From: Amaurobius ferox
Lineage: Eukaryota > Arthropoda > Arachnida > Araneae > Amaurobiidae
Reading direction: 5' to 3'
DNA: 64,000 bases
NCBI GenBank assembly: GCA_951213105.1
Contig: OX578144.1
Span: 86,069,015-86,133,014 of the forward strand
In this document: piece by piece, positions 10,572 to 22,029 of the stretch
How positions within the stretch are numbered: the stretch's first letter is position 1
Layout of the letters: each line of letters starts with the position of its first letter
Made by a program: the position numbers and the translations under genes
Notes under the pieces: model-generated
Seen by the model: only the letters and a program-made list of their open reading frames with translations
What the model was told of the DNA's origin: nothing
Databases searched by the model: none

Positions 10572-11838
10572 TTAACACTTTACAACAAAGTTGAAAAGTG
10601 TTTATGACTTTGTTCATTCTGTCTGTCTGTCTGTCTGTCCGTTAGCACGATAACTGCCGTAAAAATGACTTAATCAAAATGAAATTTTAGTATGTTGTTC
10701 AGACGGTCGGTAGGACCTATGGGAATATAAATGAATAATATCACCCAATTAGTTTTGGATTGAACCCGGGTTGAAAAAATGAAATACATTGAGCCCTATG
10801 GGACCTAATTTTTCAAACATTTTTTAAGCTGATTTAAAATTCACAAATTACTTCCAAAATTTTAGGTAATATTCAAATTGTTCCAAAAAATATATAAAAA
10901 AAAAATCAACGAAATATACTCAGTAGTTTTTTAAATAAAAATTAAAATAATAATTACACCTCTTAAATGAAACGATCACGTGACTATGATAAGAAAAGAT
11001 CACATGACCCACTTCTAAATGATATATGGCATCCATCTTGTTTCAAAATCGTGATTTTTTAAGTTCTTTTTAATTTATATTGAGTGTTGTATCCGTCCTA
11101 AAACTACTTTATTTTTGCATCGACATACTGAAACAACGCAAATACAATATATTTGAGTTTAAATGATTATCCAAATTTGATTATTTCTGCAACGAAGCCT
11201 ATTTTTCCCTTATGTAAAATGTAAACAGCAAAATATATAGAACAAGCTGTATTAGAATTGCTGTATTTCTGTAACACAAAATTATTTAGTCCATGGAGTC
11301 TGCATGGCTGATATGAATGAAATATTAAGTGATTTTATAAAGAGAAGGGCGATTTTTTTCGATGAAGTTTTAAGAATAGAGTTTAATTATTTGTAGCTCC
11401 ATGGTCTTAATTTTTAAATAAAATAAATTATTATAGTATTATGATGAATGAAATGCTGTTTTTAAAAAGGGATCCAGGCGTGTTATTTTTTCTATGGCGT
11501 CATTTGAATTAATTTCAGCTGTTTTCGATGAAGTTTTCAAATATAATAAATTATCGTAGTATTATGATAGTTTTAAAAATATTACCGTGGAATGTATCGC
11601 ATTTTAGAGATATTTAAACCAGGCAATTTATATTTCAATGCCATCATTTGAATGAAGTTCATTTTTTTCAATGAAGGTGTTTAAGTTTTCAAATATAATA
11701 AATTGATGTAGTATTGTGATAAGTTTTAAAATATTACCGAGGAATGTATTGCATTTTAGACTTTTTTAATTAGAAGTGCATTGAAGTTGGAAAGTGGTTC
11801 ATGATCAATGCTTTAAGCATGGTTGATCTTTCTTGTTT
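10572..11838 (-). mobile_element. Family A element, copy A2 (minus)
   Basis: Reverse-oriented copy. The 3' hairpin (taacactttacaac) is at 10573, the (GTCT)n tract at 10619-10638 and the 5' near-palindrome at about 11810. One TCACGTGA (10976) is intact and the partner has become TCACATGA. The minus-strand ORF overlapping 10402-10617 is only the repeat end. Confidence 0.8.
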
Positions 11839-11839
11839 T

Positions 11840-12390
11840 TAATGCACGAAGAGTTGCGACTCATGTGAAAAACATAGAAATTCGAAGGATGATAATACAA
11901 GATCCACTTCAGATACAGAAATGAAGAACATGGATTCAACAACTTAACGGAATTCTTCAAGTCACCTGAAAATCGACGGTTCAGGTCACATCTCAGATGA
12001 CCTGAGCCATCAATTTTCTTTACAAGACTCCTCCAAGAAGAAAATCCGTCATTTGGATGCATGTCTATATCCAATCATTGCCTACATTAATATTCAAATT
12101 ACATACTGTTAGTATTAATTAATATTCAATATACATGCTAAATGTTTTCATGAGTATTCGTAATAAATAATGCAAGTTTTTAAAATCGCCATATAAGTAT
12201 ATTGTTAGGTGGAATATAGAAATTATGAATTTATAAAACACAAAAGTTTAGAAAAAAGCTCTAAACGCAAGTCTTTGAGAGTCATAGAAATCCGATGCTA
12301 AACTGAGTTTCAGAATACATTGATTCCAGGTACCATAATGGCGTATATATATATCCCCCCCCCGTCTCTGTATAATCGATTGTAATCATT
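11840..12390. other. No gene seen between A2 and the E repeat
   Basis: AT-rich DNA. The 89-residue minus-strand ORF 11805-12074 overlaps the A2 end and has no recognisable domain. A short (TA)n-C8 run lies at 12343-12363. Confidence 0.45.
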
Positions 12391-12600
12391 CATATATGGT
12401 AATTTAGCTTTAACTCAATATCTTAATTAAACCAATCCTATCTGATTGTCAAATCTATACATATATAAGGAATGTAGTGATGGGCGTATATTATTATAGC
12501 AGGAATAATGACTGGATATTAATGCTATTGTGTGAGTTAAATGTATAGAAACATGCAAAAGAGTCTTCTAATACTTATCTAGGATAGATACAAATATTTA
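12390..12600. repeat. Family E diverged repeat, copy 2 (partial)
   Basis: Recognised by aattaaaccaatcctatctg at 12426 and tagtgatgggcgtatat-tta-tagcaggaa. It lacks a clear ATGCAAAT block. The LINE insertion lies just after it. Confidence 0.45.
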
Positions 12601-12670
12601 TATACATGTTTCATAGAAAAGTCCCTAGATGCCACAATAAATTGTAAGGAAAGGTTAACGAGTATACAGG

Positions 12671-13204
12671 CGTTATTTTACTTTTCAGAAACTATTGAGG
12701 TCAAGCTATGTAAATATTAAACTCAAAATACTCATCTATAAAGTGATAATAAGACCAATTGTTCTATACGGATCGGAGACTTGAACTTTACTTTAAAAAG
12801 ATACCGATCTTTTGGGAATATGGGAAGGAACAATTCTATGGAGAATTTTTGGATCAATATGTGAAGATGGACATTGGAGGATGGACAAATAAAGAGGTTC
12901 ATGAAGGATACAAAGAGACAGATATTGTTTCAACTATAAGGAAAAAAATAATTCAATGGCTCGGAGATATGATGAGGATGGAGGAGAGGAGAGTTACTAA
13001 AAGGCTTTTGGAGGGAAACCCAGGAGGTTCAAGATGACTAGGAAGACTTAGGGTCAGATGGGATGGGCTGGTAGAGGAGGATTTGAAATTGCTTGGTATT
13101 AGCAATTATAAGAGGAAAGCTGCCAATAGAAAGGAATGGTAAAAAATCTTAAAGGAGGTCAAGGCCCTACAAGGGCTGTAGTACCATGATGATGATGATG
13201 TTAT
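12671..13204 (+). pseudogene. 5'-truncated LINE 3' end (reverse-transcriptase C-terminal region)
   Basis: Conceptual translation gives KLKILIYKVIIRPIVLYGSE at about 12718-12778, a typical LINE segment just after the RT domain. After a frameshift come VHEGYKETDIVSTIRKK, IIQWLGDMMRMEERRVTK, an in-frame stop at 13035, then LGRLRVRWDGLVEEDLKLLG and a second stop. The end is (GATGAT)n at 13187-13200. A 15-bp imperfect direct repeat (12656-12670 and 13202-13216, core cgagta-acagg) looks like the target duplication. The element is dead and most of ORF2 is missing. The clade (RTE, Craft or similar) cannot be fixed from this fragment. Confidence 0.8.
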
Positions 13205-13314
13205 CGAGTACACAGGTTAAAACTATTTATGTTTAGTCACCATGCTCTATCAAATAAAAGCAATTGCAAAATAATTTATATAATTAGAATAATTAATTCA
13301 GCCACAAAGCAAAG

Positions 13315-13870
13315 TAGAAATAAAGGACAATTACAAATGTGTAGAGGATTATTTCATTAGTGAAAATCGACATCAAGAACGCACAAAACTAGCAATTATA
13401 AAGCATTAAATACCAGTCTAAAAGTCGTATCATCAGAGAGTGTAACACGGTGATACCGACAATGTTCATTAATATTCGTTCTCGATTTTCAATGTGCATT
13501 ATTGCTGACGGAGGCATCTTAAACGGAAAGAAGATTAGGTTCCTCTGCATTCAAGTGTGTTTATTTAACATCGATTAATAGAACAGAAATTTGCCTGTAG
13601 CCATATTGTGTGAAATAAATTATTTTTATAACATTTCTATTGTCGATTGCTACTACTGAAGCAATGTCCAAGAAATTTGTAGTTATCTTTTTACGTCTAT
13701 CTCGCTTTGTTATCAAGTTTATATTCCTAACGTTCTTAATCCTCCGATAAGGGCGCTAAAATAAGTTTTATTCGAAGTGGCATGCTCACTTTACTTTAAA
13801 ATAGACCTATTACGCACACTCATGAACCTCGCCTTTAAACGTATTGAATTGCTTACCCATTTACACTTAA
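13315..13870. repeat. Family F duplicated segment, copy 1
   Basis: Collinear with 34555-35085: shared blocks include caattacaaat-tg, cagtgataccga/tgcaatg, aatgtgcatt-ctg, ccatattgtgtgaaat-aa, cgtctatctcg and agacctat-acgcacactc. The plus-strand ORF at 13777 is within it and is not conserved in the other copy. Confidence 0.6.
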
Positions 13871-14250
13871 AATATTTTTTTCACGTTTTTTTTGTAAAAA
13901 ATACCAGGTTTGTACATTATCAGGGATGGATCATTATAGTTATTTCCAAAACGCTACATAGCTATTATGGCTATTTCCAACAGACTAAACGTTGACAGAT
14001 CAAATTTAAAATACTATTTTTTAGGAATTTCTTTGTTATTTTTCAATAAAATACGCAAAATATACTTAAATATATTTAAAGATACAACATACTATATGAA
14101 TAAAACTATATACCATGGTACAATCATGATAATACGATTTTCGTTAGTCCGGCACACGCTGCAATCCAACGTTTTTATGCTTTCAAATACTTCTAGGTTA
14201 TAATGTATTATGCAATATTTTAATTTTCTCAAGTCCACTCTCCCCATTTT
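13870..14250. other. No gene seen
   Basis: AT-rich. Two overlapping plus-strand frames (13777-13995, 13967-14203) are Ile/Phe/Tyr-rich and match no family I recognise. Confidence 0.4.
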
Positions 14251-14264
14251 CACGCCTTAGCCCG

Positions 14265-14737
14265 TATGCCAACGGCCCTACCGTGCTGAAAACACCGGTT
14301 CTCGTTAGATCACTAAATTCAAGCAGCATCGCGCGCGGTTAGTACTTGGGTGGGTGACCACCTGGGAACACCGCGTGCTGTTGGCACGTTTCGGGCGCGG
14401 TAGCCCCGTGGTTTGCTAAATGCCCCGTGGTTTAATTAAATACTTGTTTTATACATAATGTTTAACAATGGAAGGAATAAGACCAACCCCATTACACTAG
14501 GGCCAGCCGTTTGCACCCTGCCACAACTGCCGCCGTGTTCATGTGGAGTACGATCACGTTAAACATGTAGGTCCGTAAGTCCTTCCGAGAGGTTGATGGT
14601 AGGGGAAGGAGGGTACGGTCCCGGTGGATACCTCACCCAGTGGGTTCCGGTCTAAATTGGGTGGCACTTCCCGGCCGTCCAAACGGTTACCTGACACCTT
14701 TCTGGTAGGTCAGACGGTCTGGGTATCAACAACAACA
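14265..14737 (+). mobile_element. 5S rRNA-headed SINE (SINE3 type) with perfect target duplication
   Basis: Positions 14268-14386 are a nearly complete 5S rRNA sequence: gccaacggccctaccgtgctg at the start, the internal control region with ggttagtacttgggtgggtg, and the end gaacaccgcgtgctgttggc. No T-run terminator follows, so pol III would read through. A ~75-base segment matching 9345-9416 (reverse) follows, then a ~230-base body matching 9117-9344 (reverse) at roughly 93% by eye, then an (AAC)n tail. The 13-bp repeat acgccttagcccg at 14252-14264 and 14738-14750 is a perfect target-site duplication. SINE3 elements use a 5S-derived type 1 pol III promoter and LINE enzymes supplied in trans; that part is family knowledge. 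Confidence 0.9.
14268..14386 (+). pseudogene. 5S rRNA-like sequence within the SINE
   Basis: About 119 bases aligning end to end with animal 5S rRNA, with scattered differences (for example ctcgttagatcactaaattc where functional genes usually read ctcgtccgatcaccgaagtt). It is embedded in a retroposon bounded by a target duplication and has no terminator, so it is a promoter head and not a working 5S gene. Confidence 0.85.
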
Positions 14738-15039
14738 ACGCCTTAGCCCGATACGCGGTCGTGTAAAAGGTCTTAGTTCCGGTATTGGTCACATCAACTT
14801 CTACGTCTTAATGTTACTGCGTATTACGTTCTCAATATAACTTTCGCCTTGTGAGGGAACGTACTTACTCTACATAAGCTATTCTGATATTCCCTATATA
14901 AACTTCTTTAATACGCATTAATCATACATTTGTTTTCTTCCCCATGAAAATTATATTTTTCAATACAGCTGGATTTTTTGCTTTACACAAATAATTTTGT
15001 AAATCATAATTAGTAAACGTATGACTGCAGAAAAATAAT

Positions 15040-15121
15040 ATCTTTTGAGTCTGTAATATTAATATAATCTTTTGAGTCTGTAATATTAATATAATCTTTT
15101 GAGTCTGTAATAATAATATAA
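15040..15121 (+). repeat. 27-bp tandem repeat, three units
   Basis: Unit cttttgagtctgtaat + attaatataat starts at 15042, 15069 and 15096. It abuts the left edge of family B copy B2. The minus-strand ORF here encodes the repeated ILILQTQKI. Confidence 0.9.
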
Positions 15122-15696
15122 TCGCCAATTTGGCGATATTCCCAGAAATTCGTCGCCAAAATCTTGCAAAGCGTTATGGATAGAGAAATAAGTTATTCTT
15201 ACAGCGGATAAATGGCTATTGGCGTTCAAATACAAAAGTATTATTCAAAGTATATTTTCTCGTGAATTGAACGAGTTCGATCCACGAGAATGATGTCACC
15301 AAATTTATCGCATGATATTACATATGAAAAGTGAACATTTTTCTTAACAGTTATTTATTTTTTTTAATTTATGGAATTTTTTGATAAATTTATTTTGAAA
15401 ATGTGCAATATCTCGTGAACGGTTCATTCTAGAGTTCTAAAGTTTATGTCAATCGTTTTCTAAGGAGAAATTACAAAAGAAATGTCTATTTGCGTAACTA
15501 TATTAAAGGTTTTGATTTTTGGATGATTTTTTCAAAATTTCACTAGAAAATTTAGGGGGTTCTGAACATTCGATAGTGTTTTAAAACAATAGGCTTCCAG
15601 TATTAACGGATTGTGATTTTTGTACTAAATTTCATTCGAAACGCTCCATTCGTTCTTGAGATATCATCTCCACAGACTCACTGGCACACATACACA

Positions 15697-15733
<37 letters not shown>

Positions 15734-15840
15734 AAATTTTCGATTCGTAATCAGAGATGCTTGAAACGTGCTCTCCCGTCGAAAACTCGAATTTGAATTT
15801 TCGACCCCGTCACAATATTTCCCTTATATTTTATGTATAT
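15120..15840 (-). mobile_element. Family B element, copy B2, truncated
   Basis: Reverse copy that begins inside the tcgccaa zone, so the hairpin-bearing end is missing. It contains ctcgtgaacggttcat, gacattcgatagtg, (CA)n at 15701-15728, gtgctctcccgtcgaaaact and cgtcacaatatttccctta. Short atgttacctgcaat repeats follow at 15838-15893. Confidence 0.75.
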
Positions 15841-15889
15841 GTTACCTGCAATGTAACCTGTATATGTTACCTGCAATGTTACCTGCAAT

Positions 15890-16500
15890 TCTACAAATGC
15901 CGGCATTATGTAGAATAGCTAGGTATTTTATAGAATACCGGCCGTTTTTAGGCAAAGTATGAAATATGAGAATTATTATATACTTTCCCTATAGCATTGT
16001 ATATAATACCTAGGCATTCTATAGAATGGCAAATGCTATTTAGGCAAAGTATGAATAAAGGAATAAATTGGAGATATATTTCATACTTTGCTGGTTTGTC
16101 ATTTGTCATTCTATAGAATGCTTAGGAAATGTGCGAAATTTTAATCGTTTAATAGATTGCCGACCAGTTTTCGGTATTCTATAAAATGCCTAGGTATTCT
16201 ATAGAATGTGGGCTTTCATACATTGCCGGTTATTTTACCGGCAATGTATGAAATGCTGGCGTTCTATAGAATACCTAGGCACTTTATAGAATGACAAATG
16301 CTATTCAGGCAAAATATGAAAAAAGGAATGAATCGGAGATGTAATTCATACTTTGCTAGTTTGTCATTTGACATTCTATAGAATGCCTAGGAAATTTGTG
16401 AAATTTTAATCGTTTCATAGATTGCCGACCCAGTTTTGGGTATTCTATATAATGCCTAGGTATTCTATGGAATGCCGGCTTTCATACATTGCCGGTAACA
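15890..16500. repeat. Palindrome-rich tandem dimer (CTATAG/CCTAGG motifs)
   Basis: Two units repeat with a period of about 264 bases (ggcaaagtatgaataaagg at 16044 and its match near 16308; gaaattttaatcgttt at about 16136 and 16400). Each is packed with cattctatagaatg and cctagg palindromes. At the centre is a perfect inverted repeat with 17-bp arms (16214-16230, 16237-16253), extending imperfectly to about 65-bp arms. No ORF. Confidence 0.8.
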
Positions 16501-16840
16501 TATATAAAAAAATAAAGATTTGAGATATTATTTTTGATCACTCTAAATGGAGATTCAACATTTAATAACTTAAATACTATTTTACATTAAAAAATATCGA
16601 TGAGGTGATGGTTAACTCTTCATGCTTCAATGGAAAGTGTGCCTTTATACGTTTAATGCAACTAAATTGCTTATATCACACACTATTATACTTTTAAATT
16701 TTAAAACTAAATGTTTCAGACGCTTATTTATTTTATTTAACATTATAAACGGAATTCCGAGAAATAAAGCCAAATGAATATTTTTTTCTAACAGTCTGAA
16801 AAAAAAACTTATTTTACTCCTGCCATCAATCATATTCCAT

Positions 16841-16939
16841 TTTTACTTTCCTTATATACATACTGTATAAGGAAAGTATTCTGACGGGGGGAGAGCACGT
16901 TTCAAGCATCCCTGATTACGAATAAAATATTTTGAGGTG

Positions 16940-16993
<54 letters not shown>

Positions 16994-17806
16994 GTGTGTG
17001 TGCGTGTGTGTGTGTGTGTGCGTGTGTGTGTGTCAGTGAGTCCGTGGAGACGATATCTCACAAACGAATGGAGCGATTCGAATGAAATTCGGTACAAAAA
17101 TCACAATCCGTGAATACTGGAAGCCAATTGTTTTTAAACATAATCGAATGTTTAGAACCCCCTTAAATTTTCGAGTAAAGTTTTGAAAAATCATAAAAAA
17201 TTAAAACCTTTAATAAAGTTACACAAAGAGACATTTCTTGCGTAATGTTTCCTTAGAAAACGATTGACATAAATTTGAGAACGCTAGCATGAACCGATCT
17301 CGAGATATTGCACATTTTTCAAATAAATTTATCAAAAAATCCCATAACTTGAAAAAATGTATTAACGGTTGTGAGAAACATGTTCACTTTTCATATGTAA
17401 TACCATGTGATAAATTGGGTGACATCTTTCTCGTGGATCTAGCTCGTTCCATTTATGAGAGAAGGTACTTTGAGTAATACTATTGTATTTGAACGCTAAT
17501 AGTTATTTATATACTATAAGAATAACTTATATCTCCGTCCAATACGCTTGGCGATATTTTGGCGACGAATTTGGCGGAATGTCGCCAACTTGTCGACTTT
17601 TTGAAATGTTGCCAAATTAACGAAAATATCGCCAAATTGAGAAAAATGACGCTAAATAAATGAAAATGACCACTAATTGTCGAAAATTCTATATCGTGGA
17701 ACGAATATAAGTATCTACTATAAGAAAAACCTATTTTTTACTGTAAAAGTAGTAAATTTATTGCATAATATAAGGAAAGTCATGTGTTGCCCACATCAGA
17801 TTTTTA
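16841..17806 (+). mobile_element. Family B element, copy B3
   Basis: Both ends present: tttttactttccttatatac at the left, and catgtgttgcccacatcaga at the right. It has a long (TG)n with cg interruptions (16943-17030). The usual tcgaaaattcg / cgagttttcgac block after gacgggg is deleted. Confidence 0.8.
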
Positions 17807-20717
17807 CGTATATATTCACTTATGACATTTGAGAAAAAATATTTTGGTATCCTTATTACTAATTCCAGTGTTATATGGGGAATCCATTTTCAATATTTTT
17901 AATTTAATACAAGCAGCGTATCCATTCTTCATATGGAGTATATAATATAAAGAAAATTAAAATTCACAATCATGTGCAAATTCCTATAGTGGTCTAATTG
18001 ATATTTTTATCAACGTATTCTGTTCAAGTATTTAATGTTATGCTCGTAAAACGAAGTTTAGAAACTCTGTTCTCGCTATACAAAATTATCTTCAAGAGCA
18101 GATCTGAAGAATGAAACATCCTGGCCCCTTCTGTAAACAAATTTATAAAAGATATGGAATTGAATCAATATATGCAAAATAAAAGCTTCAAAATTGTATG
18201 GGTTCCATACTACTTATATTCGCGAATAAAATAAGATATACCCTGTATTATTAGATTGCATGAATAAATTGAAAATATCAATAAACTCGTAATCTTTAAA
18301 CCTGAAGGCAGTAATTGATTCCAATAATATAAAATGAAAGTGCTAAAATTAAATGGGAAGATATACCCGTACTACTTATGTCGTAGATTAGAAGATATGG
18401 CTGAGTGTTGGTACAGGCATATCAAAATATATGTCTATTATTGGCATATCAAAATATATGCCAATATACCTGTACTACGTATACTCTCGTAGATTAGAGG
18501 ATATACTCATGCATTTGTAGGAGATTACTCGTACAACGTAAAATGTATGAGATTCAACATTTTTTGCCGCAATAAAACAATGGCATAATAACTTGAAAAT
18601 ATTAATAATCTCGAAAGCATTAATTCTGAAAATATCAAGAATAATGATGTTTAAACCTGAAAACTGTAATTGATATTATCCAGTAAAAAATGCAATGGCG
18701 AGGAAATTTTATTTATATACATATCTTCAATATTCAAATCGGAAAAGATTTAATAAAAATCGTCTGTCGGATAAGCACATTGGATTTAAATCCGTTGATA
18801 AGCTGCATGATGTCATTTGCTTCAAAAAAATTTGTGGAAAAAATATCATCTGAGTAATGCTATCTCTATGGATGATTTGGCTACATTTTAAAAAAATCGC
18901 CAATATTTTCGGCAAGTGGGACAGTAGAACTGACAGTCTCACTTGGCTATAAATTGACGATACATCATCACAATACTGTCGCTTAACAAAACGCAATTAA
19001 TTTCATTTAGTTAGCGCACTTTTAACAATTTTAAGATATTTTTATGGATTTACAAACATTTTTATCATGATGACATTTCAAATATTCGCTAAATGCGTTA
19101 CTAAGTAGGACGGTTGCACTGACAGACAAATGCTAACGAAACATCATTTCAGCACTCTCTTCTAACAACACAAAATAAATTTTATTGATTTCAGTCGTTT
19201 TTTACAATTTGGCAACAATTTCGTCAATTTAGCAACTTTTAAGAAAAGTTGCCAAGTTAGCAATATCCTGCCAAATCCGTAGCTCTGAATATACAGATCT
19301 GAGCAAAACATCCTGATCCCGATTGTATATACTAAGTGAAAATGCTAAAATTGTATTAGAAGATATATCCGTTCGTATTTTTATCTGTTTCAACGATTGG
19401 CCAAATGAATTTATTGGCTAAACAACATAAGTTTATTCGCTAAGCACAAGTCCGCATTCCGCAATTAATATAAGTAAAAGAAAAATCAAACCGTCCATTT
19501 ATAAGATATATTTTTATATCTATTTATATATTATTCAAATCGAAAAAGTAATTGTAAACATTAACAAACACATGACAGTAACATGATATAATGTAGAATC
19601 TTCTTCATAAAATTATAATAATTAAATAACCATTTTGATATAATACTTTTCATTGTTGATTGTAAAAAATAAACCATGGTGATAGATTTTCCATTTACAT
19701 TCATGTTTCAAACTTTCATGGTTTCAGAAAGTGACTAATTAACGCGAAAATCTTCCACCAAACTCAGAGATAAAATTTTAATTCACTTTCACGATTTAAA
19801 GAAACGATTTCCAACCTTTTCGTTTGGAGGAACCATGGAGTTAGAGAGTAGAATTCTTAGAAAAATCTTCGTTTTTTATTAATATCTCAACTGATCCTAG
19901 AAACTCGAAACTTGGATAAAACTTAAGGAGGGCAATTTCAAGGATATCTACAAAATTTCGTTACATTCGCTTCAGCCGTTCTCCCGTGATGATGAGACAA
20001 ACAAAAGTTTCGTTTTTAACTAATATCTTGAGAACCACTGGTTGCAGAATCTCGAAACTTGGACTAAATTTTTCGTGGGCCTATTTCAAGGCTTTCCAAA
20101 CAATTTTATCAAATTCGGTTTAGCCGATGGGACAGGCAGATATACAGACTGACAGATTTTCAATTTTATTTATTTAGATTTTCTTTGGTACATACTTTCT
20201 TTCGTGTTTGCATTTAATAGCTTTTGCCAAAATGTGAAAATGAATTATAAATCATTTGAATAGTATTATCCAAACATTTAAAAGCTGAACCTAATCCGTA
20301 AAATTACTAATTTATAATAAATCTCTACAGACAAAGGAAATAAATATTGTAACATATTTCAGGGTGTGTAAAATTGTACAATATGTAGTTGGAATTTCTC
20401 TTGGAAGACATCAGTTCAAAGAACGCGGTAGAAAGGTGTTCGAACAGATTATAACAAAAATTATGTATTTTTGGATTCTAAATCAAAATTAATGTTACTT
20501 GACTGTAAAATGTTACCTATTGTAAAATGTTTGTAAAATATTTTTTGTAAACGTTTTTAAATGACCACAGTTGTAGTGTCCCCGTACTTAAAGCCATTAT
20601 AAAATATTGAACACAGTTGTGGTGTACCAGGGTAACGCCTTTATACTGGGATATTTTAATATACTGCAATACTTATATGTTTTTAAAATAATAGTTTTTT
20701 ATAAAAATACTGTAATT
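17807..20717. other. Mostly unique AT-rich DNA with small repeats, no gene seen
   Basis: Holds two copies of ggcatatcaaaatatatg-c at about 18416-18463, a short remnant of family B gcgacatttt-type sequence at 19190-19285, and repeat G at 19810-20160. No ORF has a recognisable domain. Confidence 0.5.
19810..20160. repeat. Family G element with two ~147-bp units
   Basis: Two units share ttcgtttttaactaatatct, cgaaacttgga (19906 and 20053), tatttcaaggctttc-aaa and aattcggtttagccg. The second ends in a short gacaggcagatatacagact run. It begins near gatttccaaccttttcg. The design resembles C2 but the sequence differs. Confidence 0.6.
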
Positions 20718-22018
20718 TTAAACACTTTACAACAAAGGGGAAACATGTTTATGACTTTGTTCATTCTGTCTGTCTGTCTGTCCGTTAGCACGATAACTGC
20801 CGTAAAATAATTTAATCAAAATGAAATTTTAGTATGTTGTTTAGACGGGCTGTAGGACCTATGGGAATATAAATGAATAATATCATCTAATTATATTTGG
20901 ATCGAACCCGGGGTTGAAAAAATGAAATACATTGAACCCCATGGGACCTAATTTTTCAAACATATTTTAAGCAGATTTAAATTTCACAAATTGCTTCGAA
21001 AATTTTAGGTAATATTGAAATTATTCCATAAAGTATAAAAAAAATTTTTAGCAAAATATATTCAGTAGTTTTTAAAATAAAAATTGAAATAATAATTACA
21101 CCTCTTATATGAAGCGATCACGTGATCATGATATGAAAAGATCACGTGACCAACTTCAAAATAAAATATGGCATCCATCTTGTCTCAAAATCGTGATTTT
21201 TAAAGTTCATTATAAATCATATTGAGGGTTGTATTCGTCCTAAGACTGCTTTATTTTTGCTTAAATTCTGTAGATATACATACTGAAACAACGCAAAGAC
21301 AATATATGTGAGTTTAAATGATCTTCCAAATTTGATTATTTCTACAACGAAGCCTATTTTTTACTTATGTAAAATGCAAACAGAAAAATATATAAGATGA
21401 GTTGTATAAGAATTGTTGTATTTCTTTAACGAAAAAGTATTTAGCTAATGGAGTCTGCATAGCTGATATGAATGAAATATTCATTGATTTTACAGAGAGA
21501 AGGACGATTTTTTTCGATGAAGTTTTAAGCATAGAGTTTAATTACTTGTAACTCCATGGTCTTAATTTTTAAATAAAACAAATTATTATAGAATTGTGAT
21601 AAATGAGATCAATAGGGAATTATTTATGAATGAAATGCTGCTTTTATAGAGAGAGCCAGGCGTGTTATTTTTTCTATGATGTCATTTAAATCAATGTCAG
21701 TTGGTTTCGATGAAGTTTCCAAATATAATAAATTAGTGTAGTATTATGATAGTTTTAAGAATATTACCGATAAATGCATCGCATTTTAGAGGTGATTAAA
21801 CCAGACAATTTATATTTCAATGCCGTCATTTGAATGAAGTTCATTTTTTTAGATGAAGGTTTAAGTTTTCAAATAAAATAAATTAATGTAGTATTGTGAT
21901 AAGTTTTAAAATATTACTTAGGAATGTATTGCATTTTAGAGATGTTTAAATGAAATTGCATTGAAGTTGGAAAGTGTTTCATATTCAATGCTTTAATCAT
22001 GATTGATCTCTCTTGTTA
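20718..22018 (-). mobile_element. Family A element, copy A3 (minus)
   Basis: Full-length reverse copy with the 3' hairpin region at 20720, (GTCT)n at 20768-20780, paired TCACGTGA at 21118 and 21142, and the 5' near-palindrome with gattgatc near 22000. The 3' hairpin loop has drifted to aaagggg. Confidence 0.8.
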
Positions 22019-22029
22019 TTTTTAGTGTA

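Noticed and set aside
12759..13037. Independent 92-residue gene
   Set aside because: It is one frame of the dead LINE 3' end; homologous sequence continues past the stop and upstream in another frame.
14268..14386. Functional 5S rRNA gene
   Set aside because: Substitutions in conserved positions, no T-run terminator, and enclosure in a retroposon with target duplications.
16852..17097. Gene encoding a Thr/His-repeat protein
   Set aside because: Microsatellite translation inside family B copy B3.
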